21,058 nucleotides of DNA from JAPLKX01 sp035530195. Its GTDB lineage: Bacteria; Hydrogenedentota; Hydrogenedentia; Hydrogenedentales; SLHB01. The notes under the pieces are model-generated. The model was not told where the DNA came from, ran no database searches, and saw nothing but the letters and a program-made list of their open reading frames with translations. Made by a program: the position numbers and the translations under genes. Every line of letters starts with the position of its first letter. Position 1 is the stretch's first letter. Positions 6,398 to 13,252 of the stretch are shown in pieces. The stretch spans positions 1 to 21,058 of the forward strand of contig DATKVG010000089.1 of assembly GCA_035530195.1 (NCBI GenBank), in the 5' to 3' direction.

Positions 6398-9300
6398 ATG
6401 AGCATCTTGAACGCGGTAAGCGAGGGATGGTGGTCGTGGGTGTTTGATTCGAGTTGGCAGTCGGGGGTGGTGGGCTTGGTGTTTTTGGGTGTGGTATGGG
6501 GCTTGCGACGGATGCCGGCGCCGTTGCGGTATGGCCTGCTGGTGGTGGGGCTGTTGAAATTTGCGGTGCCGCCGGTGATCGGTTTTTCGGTGAGCATTCC
6601 GGGTTGGATGGCGGCGGGGCCGGGGGCAACGGTCGTGGCGGATTCCACGGCAGTACCGGCGCCGCAGAAACCGGTCGCGCCCGTAGCGGAGTTTGCCCAG
6701 ATGCAACCCGTGTATGAGCCGGCCGGACAGACTGGGGTTCCGCAGAGCACGCCGCAGGGCCAACGGACGGCGACCTCAGCACGTCAAACTGATCTCTCGG
6801 CCGCGGCGGCGCCGATTGAAACGTCCGGGTCTGGCGCGGCAAGTTTAACGGGGTCAGTAGCGGCGACGCCTGATCCGGCGATCCATCGTGGCGGCCTGTG
6901 GGTGTTTTCGTGGCGGTCGTGGTTTTTTCTGGTGCATGGCGCGGGGGCCGTGGTGGTGCTATGTTTTTTGGCGCGGTGTTTCTTGCGGCTTTGGCGAGTG
7001 ACGCGCAGTTGCAGGGCGGTGGAAGCGGGTCCGTTGCGAGATCGGTTTGAGGGGCTGAAGGCGCGGCTGGGCGTGCGTGGGGAGGTGGAGTTGCTGGTGA
7101 CGCCGGGCGATTCGAGCGCGATGGCGCTGGGCATTTTCCGGCGTCGCGTGTTGCTGCCGGCGTCGCTGCTCGATGGGCTGAGCGGCGGCCAGATCGATTC
7201 GATCCTGGCGCACGAACTGGCGCATCACCGGCGCAAGGATACGTGGTTCATCATGGCGGAGAACATCCTTCTCGCGTTATGGTGGTTTCACCCGGTGTTC
7301 TGGCTGGTGCTGAGGTCGTTGCGGAGCGCACGGGAAGACTGCTGCGATGACCGACTTCTGGAATCAGGAATAGCGGACGACGAGTCGTATTGCGAGAGCC
7401 TGCTTCGTGCGGCGGCGACGGTGCGGCGTCCGGACCTGGCACGCGCGGCGCTGGGCTTTGCGGATCAGTTTCACCCGCTGGGCCGCCGTCTCCGGCGCAT
7501 CATGGACGTGTCGATCAAACGGAGGCCGGGGCTGTCGGCGGTGTCAGTGGTGGGGCTGGTGTTGTTGGCGCTCTGCGTGGCGCCGGGCATCCGGATGGTA
7601 GCCGCGCCACCCGAGGCAGCGGTTCAAGCCGTGCCCGTCCCCCCGGCTAGACTTCTCGAGGGGCTGGTGGCGTGGTATCCGTTCGGCGGCGATGCGCGCG
7701 ACTGTAGCGGCCTCCACACGGGGGACAACGACGGCATCTTGCTTGGGATGCCAGCGTTGACTGCCGATCGTTTTGGCAACCCCGATGCCGCCTACCATTT
7801 CAACGGCAAGAATCAGAGCATCGTAGTGCCCAACCACGGGTTCATTAACATCCATGGCAAGACCAGCATGACCGTGGGGGCGTGGATTCGGCCTGAAGCC
7901 ACGGCGGGTACGCGGGCGATCGTGTGGAAATGGGGACCGGCGGAGCGGGAAGACGACCAGTACCGGCTCGGTCTTGTGGACGGTCGTGCAATGTTCGGCT
8001 TGTCCAGCTTGGCGGAAAGCGTGACGGGGACGTGGGTGGCGGTCAACGAGTGGAGTTCGGTGGCGGGCGTTTATGACTCGGCTGCGGAACGGCTGAGATT
8101 GTATGTGAACGGGGCGCTTGTCCAGGAGAAGCCGTGTGGCGGCAAACTTCGGTCGACGGCGATCCAACTGAGCATCGGCGGGGGCGATTCGCCGGAACAG
8201 TATTTTGGCGGTGACATCGACGAGGTGCGGATCTATAACCGTGCGCTTTCAGATGACGAAATCGCGGCGCTGTACGGTCCCGGTGCGGCCGATCAGCCAC
8301 TGGCAGCGCAACAGCCGGCCGCGGCGACGCCGATGCCACCGTCCACGGCTATCGAGGAGGTGCCGGGCGAACTGATTTTCGACGGGTCGTACCGGCACGG
8401 CGAACGGGGTGAGGCGCGTATGGCCGTAAAACGGGAGGAAGACGGGTCCATGACGGCGATTTCGGAGATGCCGTTTTCCGGGAGTACGGAACTAGCGCGG
8501 GGCAGGCAGGACAAAGGGGTTACCCACTACGAGATCAAGGGGGACGGCTACTTTATCGCAATGGATTTTGAGCCCGGCAAGGCGATTGTGACGCGGAAAG
8601 GCGTTCGGGAAGACTGGGACCGGAAAGAGTTTGAAGTGCCGGCGGATGCATTTTTTGATCCGAACGCGCGGCCGGACTCGTATTGCGCGGCGCAGGTTTA
8701 CGCGCGGATCTTGCCGCCGATAGCCCAGGGGCAGACGCAGGAGTTCAACGTCTACGACTGGGACAACACGGGCAACGCGTTTGCGTTTTACCGGATCAGT
8801 ATGACGAACGCGGGGCCGGAAACCGTTGACGTGCCGGCGGGCAAGTTTGAGGCTACGCACATCGTGGTACGGCAGTTGTCGAGCGCGAACACGTGGTTCA
8901 AGAAACGCGCGGGGCACATCACGGACTTCTGGATGCTCAGCGACAACACGATCATGCGGATCCTTCGGCACCGCGAGCCGTATGAACTGCAACTGATGGG
9001 TACGACGGTTCCGGCGGAGTTGCCGTCGCGGCTTGGTCCGCCGGCGCCGGTGGCGCCTGTGACTTCGCTGCCCAAGCCGCCTCCGCCATCAGTCGAGGAA
9101 CTCAAACAGGTGCTATCGACGCCGGCCCCCGACACGTTCAATCAGGCGCCGGGCAACGTTACGCTTAATGCGTTGTACAGGCACAAGAGCCGTCGCCAAA
9201 CCATTGACATACCCGAGCACCGGTGGGTGAAGACAACGCCGGACGGCAGCACCGTCACCGCCGCCTGCGACCTCGCCTTTATGAAACACCAGTACGTTGC

Positions 9301-10375
9301 CGTGGGCGGACCGCAGCAGGGGTTCACGCGTTACGAAGCCCACGCACAAGCCGAAGGGGGCGGCCCTGGCTATCAACTGGTGATGGAATTCGAGCCCGGC
9401 AAAGTGTTCGTGACGCGCAAAGGCGTTCGAGAAGACTGGGATCGGAAAGAGTTCGAGGCACCACTGGGCGCGTTGTTCGATCCGAACACACGGCCGGACC
9501 CATACCTGGCGTTGCAGGTCCTTGAGCGCGTGATCACGGTTGGGGGTGGTGGTTCGCTCGAGTTCGACGCGTACGATTGGGACAACACGGGCGACGCGTT
9601 CGGGTTTTACAAGATGAAAGTCACCAATGCGGGTTACGAGGAGGTGACGGTGCCTTGCGGGCGGTTTAACGCGACGCATGTGGTTCTTGAGCAGCTTACG
9701 AGCGCGGACACGTGGTTCAAGAAACGGGCGGGTCACGTCACGGACGTCTGGCTGCTGGCGGACGGGACGCTCGTGCGCGTGTTGCGCCACCGGGAGCCGT
9801 ACGAGATGGAACTGCTCGATTGGCAAACGCCGGAGACGTTGCCCGGATTGATCGAGCGGACCGTGCCCCAGCCGCCCACCCGACCCGGCGAGGTCCAACG
9901 CGAGCCCATCGCCGAAGCCGACAAGATCCGCGGGTGCTGGTCGGCGCGGGGCTTCACGATGCCGTACGACGCGGTCCTGTACATGACGCCGGTCCAAGGC
10001 GAGGCCGGAGGCATGACCGAATTGGGCATCGGGAATTCACGCGACGACTGTAAAATCGTCTTCCGCCAGTTGCCAAACAGCCCGCAGCCAACCGGCGAAG
10101 TCAAAATCGGCGAGTTCAAAAAGGGCGACGTCATCCCGTTTTGCATGAAGACGTCTTTTGGCGAAGATTTCTGGGTATCGACCCGTGAGGACAGCGAAGC
10201 CGCAAGAGTCGCATTCCAGGACGCCGACGGGAAGCTCGGGCTGGACGACGGCTCGATTCTTGAGCAAATCGCCCCCGACAAGTGGCTGCTCCATCTGGAC
10301 GACGCCAACTCATACAAGTACGACGACGACGACAACGACATTCCCATCGTCATCAGGCTGAAAAAAATAGAATGA
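6398..10375 (+). CDS. M56 (BlaR1-like) metallopeptidase with LamG and DUF3108-like ectodomain
   Basis: This 1325-residue membrane protein has membrane segments at about 22-37, 45-66, 175-195 and 379-400. The zinc peptidase domain of family M56 lies between the last two: HELAH at 272-276 and Glu313 in AREDCCDD, a spacing like that of BlaR1. The region beyond the fourth segment should lie outside the cytoplasm. It comprises a LamG/concanavalin-like domain (about 421-627, ending in DIDEVRIYNRALSDDEIAALYG), two DUF3108-like repeats (about 658-867 and 920-1145) and a C-terminal acidic domain (about 1172-1325) with KYDDDDNDIPIVIRL, reminiscent of the Ca-binding end of DUF4114. A low-complexity Ala/Pro/Thr linker fills 70-160. 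Classical BlaR1 is about 600 residues with a penicillin-binding sensor, which is absent here. It likely senses an envelope or carbohydrate signal and cleaves the adjacent BlaI-like repressor. The next gene overlaps its stop (ATGA). Confidence 0.9.
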   Translation: MSILNAVSEGWWSWVFDSSWQSGVVGLVFLGVVWGLRRMPAPLRYGLLVVGLLKFAVPPVIGFSVSIPGWMAAGPGATVVADSTAVPAPQKPVAPVAEFAQMQPVYEPAGQTGVPQSTPQGQRTATSARQTDLSAAAAPIETSGSGAASLTGSVAATPDPAIHRGGLWVFSWRSWFFLVHGAGAVVVLCFLARCFLRLWRVTRSCRAVEAGPLRDRFEGLKARLGVRGEVELLVTPGDSSAMALGIFRRRVLLPASLLDGLSGGQIDSILAHELAHHRRKDTWFIMAENILLALWWFHPVFWLVLRSLRSAREDCCDDRLLESGIADDESYCESLLRAAATVRRPDLARAALGFADQFHPLGRRLRRIMDVSIKRRPGLSAVSVVGLVLLALCVAPGIRMVAAPPEAAVQAVPVPPARLLEGLVAWYPFGGDARDCSGLHTGDNDGILLGMPALTADRFGNPDAAYHFNGKNQSIVVPNHGFINIHGKTSMTVGAWIRPEATAGTRAIVWKWGPAEREDDQYRLGLVDGRAMFGLSSLAESVTGTWVAVNEWSSVAGVYDSAAERLRLYVNGALVQEKPCGGKLRSTAIQLSIGGGDSPEQYFGGDIDEVRIYNRALSDDEIAALYGPGAADQPLAAQQPAAATPMPPSTAIEEVPGELIFDGSYRHGERGEARMAVKREEDGSMTAISEMPFSGSTELARGRQDKGVTHYEIKGDGYFIAMDFEPGKAIVTRKGVREDWDRKEFEVPADAFFDPNARPDSYCAAQVYARILPPIAQGQTQEFNVYDWDNTGNAFAFYRISMTNAGPETVDVPAGKFEATHIVVRQLSSANTWFKKRAGHITDFWMLSDNTIMRILRHREPYELQLMGTTVPAELPSRLGPPAPVAPVTSLPKPPPPSVEELKQVLSTPAPDTFNQAPGNVTLNALYRHKSRRQTIDIPEHRWVKTTPDGSTVTAACDLAFMKHQYVAVGGPQQGFTRYEAHAQAEGGGPGYQLVMEFEPGKVFVTRKGVREDWDRKEFEAPLGALFDPNTRPDPYLALQVLERVITVGGGGSLEFDAYDWDNTGDAFGFYKMKVTNAGYEEVTVPCGRFNATHVVLEQLTSADTWFKKRAGHVTDVWLLADGTLVRVLRHREPYEMELLDWQTPETLPGLIERTVPQPPTRPGEVQREPIAEADKIRGCWSARGFTMPYDAVLYMTPVQGEAGGMTELGIGNSRDDCKIVFRQLPNSPQPTGEVKIGEFKKGDVIPFCMKTSFGEDFWVSTREDSEAARVAFQDADGKLGLDDGSILEQIAPDKWLLHLDDANSYKYDDDDNDIPIVIRLKKIE
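8369..9835 (+). repeat. Intragenic duplication of a DUF3108-like domain
   Basis: Two copies of roughly 210-225 residues lie about 274 residues apart in the M56 protein. The shared blocks are VTRKGVREDWDRKEFE (from residues 731 and 1005), DWDNTGxAFxFY (from 787 and 1060) and TWFKKRAGHxTDxWxL followed by LRHREPYE (from 832 and 1105). The first block is identical in protein, and its 48 bases differ at five sites, all synonymous third positions. Confidence 0.9.
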
Positions 10376-11334
10376 ACAAAACGAGCACCGCCGCTATTAT
10401 CTTGATTATCGGGGTCGTATTGCTGGCGGCTGGCGTAGTTGCTCTCTACAGCGGCCCCCTCCTGCTGCAATACCTGTTGTGGCTCGGGCCTGAGAGTGAA
10501 CCCGCAAGACTGTTTGGCTCGTTCCGGTTTGCCGCCATAACCTGTCTGATCATCGGATTGTACCTGGCCGCGGGTGTCCTCATCCCTCTCGGCTGGGGAC
10601 ATTTGAAAACCCGGCCGTGGGCACGCCCGGTTTCCCTCGCCCTGTTGCACGTCTGGCTGGTCTGGGGCTGCTTTTTCGCGCTTCCGCTGATCTTTGCCGT
10701 GTTTTGCGACGGGTTGCCGCTGTTGCATCCCGAGCACGTTTTCGTGGCGGCATTCTGCCTGCTGGCGTGGCCTGTGGCGCCGCTCGTGCTCATTCGGTTC
10801 TATCAGAGTCAGACTGTTGCGCTGATATTCCAGTCAAGAGACGCCGCTGCGTACTGGACGGACCGGATTCCCGTGCCCAATATGGCCCTTAGTTTCCTTT
10901 TCGCCGTGTCGGGAATCGCCTGCGTGTTTCCGATCCTGCTCAACGGTGTTTTCCCTTTGTTCGGGATCTTGTTGTCGGGCCTGGCCGGTGAGGTCGTTCT
11001 CAACACGCTTATGGTTTGCTTGCTCGGGCTGGGGTGGGGCCTGTTTCATCAGAAAGCATGGGCATGGCGTGGCGCCCTGGCCTCCAGTGCGGGTCTCCTG
11101 TCGTCCGCGATTCTCACTTTCCCGCGCCTAGCGTATTCCGATCTCCTCAACAGCATGAACATTCCACAATACGAAGCTGAAAAGCCCCAAAGGACAAGCC
11201 TGGTCGGCTGGCATTTTGCCGTGATTGTGGGAGTGCCTCTTTTGATCGCCCTTATTATGACGTTATTTTCAAGAAAGTACTTTCAAAAACGAGGGGTGCC
11301 CGCGTTCCAGGACCCTGAAGCCAAAACAGCGTGA
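10372..11334 (+). CDS. Multipass membrane protein of unknown function
   Basis: This 320-residue protein is dominated by hydrophobic segments: about 7-30 (IILIIGVVLLAAGVVALY), 52-75, 88-110, 118-138, 167-190, 196-216, 224-245 and 280-300, giving seven or eight membrane helices. The ATG at 10372 overlaps the stop of the M56 gene as ATGA, and the longer open frame upstream lies inside that gene. Translational coupling suggests that it works with, or is controlled by, the BlaI/M56 pair. It has no conserved polar or catalytic motif that I recognise. A charged patch (PQYEAEKPQRTS) lies in the last extramembrane loop. It could be the effector whose level the sensor regulates, or an accessory sensor subunit. 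Confidence 0.8.
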   Translation: MNKTSTAAIILIIGVVLLAAGVVALYSGPLLLQYLLWLGPESEPARLFGSFRFAAITCLIIGLYLAAGVLIPLGWGHLKTRPWARPVSLALLHVWLVWGCFFALPLIFAVFCDGLPLLHPEHVFVAAFCLLAWPVAPLVLIRFYQSQTVALIFQSRDAAAYWTDRIPVPNMALSFLFAVSGIACVFPILLNGVFPLFGILLSGLAGEVVLNTLMVCLLGLGWGLFHQKAWAWRGALASSAGLLSSAILTFPRLAYSDLLNSMNIPQYEAEKPQRTSLVGWHFAVIVGVPLLIALIMTLFSRKYFQKRGVPAFQDPEAKTA

Positions 11335-11455
11335 GCAGGCAGGAACGCGTCCCTTCTTTCTCTATCCCGCGAGACGAGCGTCCACTACGTCCACAATGTT
11401 CACTTTTTCTCCCCTGTTCCGACCCCGCCCGAATTGCCGTCCCCATCGCCTCCTG

Positions 11456-11464
11456 TGCTAAACT
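11456..11464 (+). promoter_or_regulatory. Possible extended -10 promoter of mntA-like gene
   Basis: TG-C-TAAACT (11456-11464) matches an extended -10 element. A weak -35 TTGCCG (11434-11439) lies 19 bases upstream. The start would fall near 11471, a short distance before the ribosome binding site GAGGTG (11481-11486). Low-confidence match. Confidence 0.3.
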
Positions 11465-11493
11465 TGAGCAGATGCAGCCCGAGGTGAAAAACC

Positions 11494-11790
11494 GTGCAGC
11501 CAACACTCGAACAGCTTAAAGACATCCTCCGAGAACGCCGCAACGAAATGGCCTGCGACTACGGTGTCGCCGCCATCGGCATTTTCGGCTCTTACGTCCG
11601 CGGAGAAGCCACCCCCGGTAGCGACATCGACATCCTCGTTGAATTCGACAAACCTATAGGCTTTTTTAGATTCCTCGAACTCGAAGAAAAACTCGCCCAC
11701 TGGCTTGGCGCTCCCGTCGACCTCGTCACCAAAGCCGCCCTGAAACCCCGCATTGGCCAACACATCCTCGAAGAGGTCGCCATGGTATGA
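11494..11790 (+). CDS. mntA: MntA-like minimal nucleotidyltransferase antitoxin
   Basis: This 98-residue protein of the minimal nucleotidyltransferase (MNT) family has the diagnostic GS-X10-D-X-D motif: GSYVRGEATPGSDID, followed by ILVEF, with a third acidic residue in the APVDLVT strand. In studied MntA-HepT pairs this enzyme transfers AMP groups from ATP to a tyrosine of the HEPN toxin and so neutralises it. The GTG start at 11494 has GAGGTG seven bases upstream; the ATG at 11472 is out of frame. The stop overlaps the ATG of the next cistron, as is normal for such pairs. Here the toxin partner is broken, so the antitoxin is an orphan in this locus. Family assignment is firm; present activity is uncertain. 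Confidence 0.9.
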   Translation: MQPTLEQLKDILRERRNEMACDYGVAAIGIFGSYVRGEATPGSDIDILVEFDKPIGFFRFLELEEKLAHWLGAPVDLVTKAALKPRIGQHILEEVAMV

Positions 11791-12017
11791 GGCGTGATTC
11801 CCGCGACTACCTGCAGGATAACTGACTTCCATAGACGAGGCTTCTGAGTTTACCAAGCATATGTCGCTGGAGAGGTTCCTGCAAGACCGAAAGACTTCAA
11901 AAGCCATTGTACGATGCCTGGAAGAGCTTGGAGATCCCGCCCCTGCGGCCGAAAATACAGAAACTCCTGCGCGATTTGGACAGTCAGGAAGTTCAAGGAA
12001 ATTCAGGGACAGATTAG
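11787..12017 (+). pseudogene. Broken HEPN (DUF86/HepT-like) toxin gene
   Basis: The ATG at 11787 overlaps the mntA stop. The first frame reads MRRDSRDYLQD and then stops at a TGA (11823-11825). Shifting frame after GAT (11817-11819), where only two bases (AA) stand in place of a codon, restores a DUF86-like sequence: LTSIDEASEFTKHMSLERFLQDRKT and on through KAIVRCLEELG. Around 11930 the similarity jumps directly to a C-terminal-like piece, IPPLRPKIQKLLRDLD, ending at TAG 12015-12017. So there is a one-base deletion plus an internal deletion, and the missing middle normally carries the RNase motif (R-X4-6-H in MRNxxIHEYF). The toxin must be inactive. Interpretation rests on my recall of the family consensus. 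Confidence 0.75.
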
Positions 12018-12062
12018 GACCAAGATATTCGTGGTCTGCCCCTAATTCTTTCAATTTGTCCC
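12004..12062. repeat. GGGACAG-bounded hairpin element
   Basis: GGGACAGATT (12006-12015) and AATTTGTCCC (12053-12062) are inverted with one mismatch. Inside are ATTAGG/CCTAAT and ACCA/TGGT, so the whole element can fold into a long imperfect hairpin. It lies between the converging toxin pseudogene and dnaJ, and may double as a transcription end. A second CAGGGAC element lies at 16541-16616. Confidence 0.6.
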
Positions 12063-12071
12063 AGGCATACG

Positions 12072-13229
12072 TTACCGGCGGCGGAGGCGTTGGAGGTAGC
12101 GCTGGTACTGGGGGTAGTAGGCGGGGCTGGTTTCGACGCTCATTCGCTTGACGGCTTCGCGGTCGGCTTCGGAGAGGCGTGAGGGGACTTCAACCTTGAC
12201 CTGTACGAGTTGGTTTCCTCTGCCTCTTCCGTGCATCTTGGCGGCGCCGAGGCCGCGCATGCGGAGGATTGCGCCGGTTTGAGTGCCGGGGGGGATTTTG
12301 AGCTGGGCGGTGGCGGTGAGTGTGGGGACGGTGACGGCGCCGCCGAGGACGGCGATGGAAAAGGGGACGGTTGCTTCGCATTTGATGTCGCTGCCATCGC
12401 GGGTGAAGAACTCGTCGGGTGCGACGTTGAGTTGGACGTAGAGGTCGCCGCGTGGCCCGCCTTGCTCGCCGGGTTCGCCCTCGCCGGCGAGACGGAGCCG
12501 TGCGCCCGATTCGATTCCCATGGGAATGGTGACGGTCAAGTCGCGGTCGGTTTGTACGGCGCCTGTGCCGCGGCAGGTTGGGCATGGGTTGGGGATAATC
12601 GAGCCGGTCCCGCCGCACCGTGGGCATGGCTGGCCGATACTGAATGCCGCGCCTTGCGACCGCTGCACCATCCCGCTGCCGCCGCAGGTTGGGCAGGTCT
12701 GTGGGCGGGTTCCGGGGGCTGCGCCGGAGCCGCCGCATGTTTTGCAGGCGTCGCGTCGGGGGACGCGGATGCGTTTTGAACCGCCGAGCGCGGCTTCCCG
12801 CAACGAAACGGTCAGCCCGACCTCGACATCGTTTCCGGGTTGAGGTCCGGCACGTCGTGCGCGGCCGCCGACGCCACCAAATATCGAGCCCAACAGGTCT
12901 TCGAATCCGCCAAAGCCGGCGCCCGCCATATCTTCGGGCCGGAATCCGCCCGCGCCTCCAAATCCTTGCGCCCCTTCAAACCCGCGTTCAAATCGGAATT
13001 CGCGAGGCCCCTGAAGTTCCTGGTCGTATTGCTTGCGGTTCTCGGGGTTTTTGAGCGTATGGTAGGCCTCGTTGATGGCCTTGAGTTTTTCCTCGGCGGC
13101 CTTGTCGCCGCCGGTTTTGTCGGGGTGGTACTTGTGGGCGAGCTTAAGGTATGCGGAGCGGATTTCCTCGGCGGTCGCTTTCTGCGACACCCCGAGGATC
13201 TCGTAAAAGTTTTTCATCGCAGCCGGCAT
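12072..13229 (-). CDS. dnaJ: Chaperone DnaJ (Hsp40)
   Basis: This 385-residue type I Hsp40 delivers unfolded proteins to DnaK and stimulates its ATPase. The J domain (about 6-72) has HPD at 35-37, then a Gly/Phe-rich linker (about 76-122). The zinc domain has four CxxCxGxG repeats: C162/C165, C179/C182, C202/C205 and C216/C219. Substrate-binding beta domains and a C-terminal part follow. The start at 13229 is taken; a second in-frame ATG four codons later (MKNFYEILGV) is the form that aligns best with other DnaJ proteins and may be the true start, as neither has a strong ribosome binding site. The gene lies 23 bases after dnaK and is certainly co-transcribed. No grpE lies between or beside them. 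Confidence 0.97.
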   Translation of the reverse strand: MPAAMKNFYEILGVSQKATAEEIRSAYLKLAHKYHPDKTGGDKAAEEKLKAINEAYHTLKNPENRKQYDQELQGPREFRFERGFEGAQGFGGAGGFRPEDMAGAGFGGFEDLLGSIFGGVGGRARRAGPQPGNDVEVGLTVSLREAALGGSKRIRVPRRDACKTCGGSGAAPGTRPQTCPTCGGSGMVQRSQGAAFSIGQPCPRCGGTGSIIPNPCPTCRGTGAVQTDRDLTVTIPMGIESGARLRLAGEGEPGEQGGPRGDLYVQLNVAPDEFFTRDGSDIKCEATVPFSIAVLGGAVTVPTLTATAQLKIPPGTQTGAILRMRGLGAAKMHGRGRGNQLVQVKVEVPSRLSEADREAVKRMSVETSPAYYPQYQRYLQRLRRR

Positions 13230-13252
13230 GCCTGGTCACCATTTAGAGCGCG

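Noticed and set aside
5975..10375. Beta-lactam resistance operon
   Set aside because: BlaI and M56 proteins are present, but the penicillin-sensing domain, any beta-lactamase and any low-affinity penicillin-binding protein are missing.
11861..12151. Independent 96-aa gene starting MSLERFLQDRKT
   Set aside because: The beginning is the middle of a HEPN (DUF86) toxin in a shifted frame and the rest is random sequence running into dnaJ.
12210..12779. Plus-strand open frame opposite dnaJ
   Set aside because: Shadow of the Cys/Gly-rich DnaJ zinc domain; Gly/Ala/Cys-biased with no ribosome binding site.
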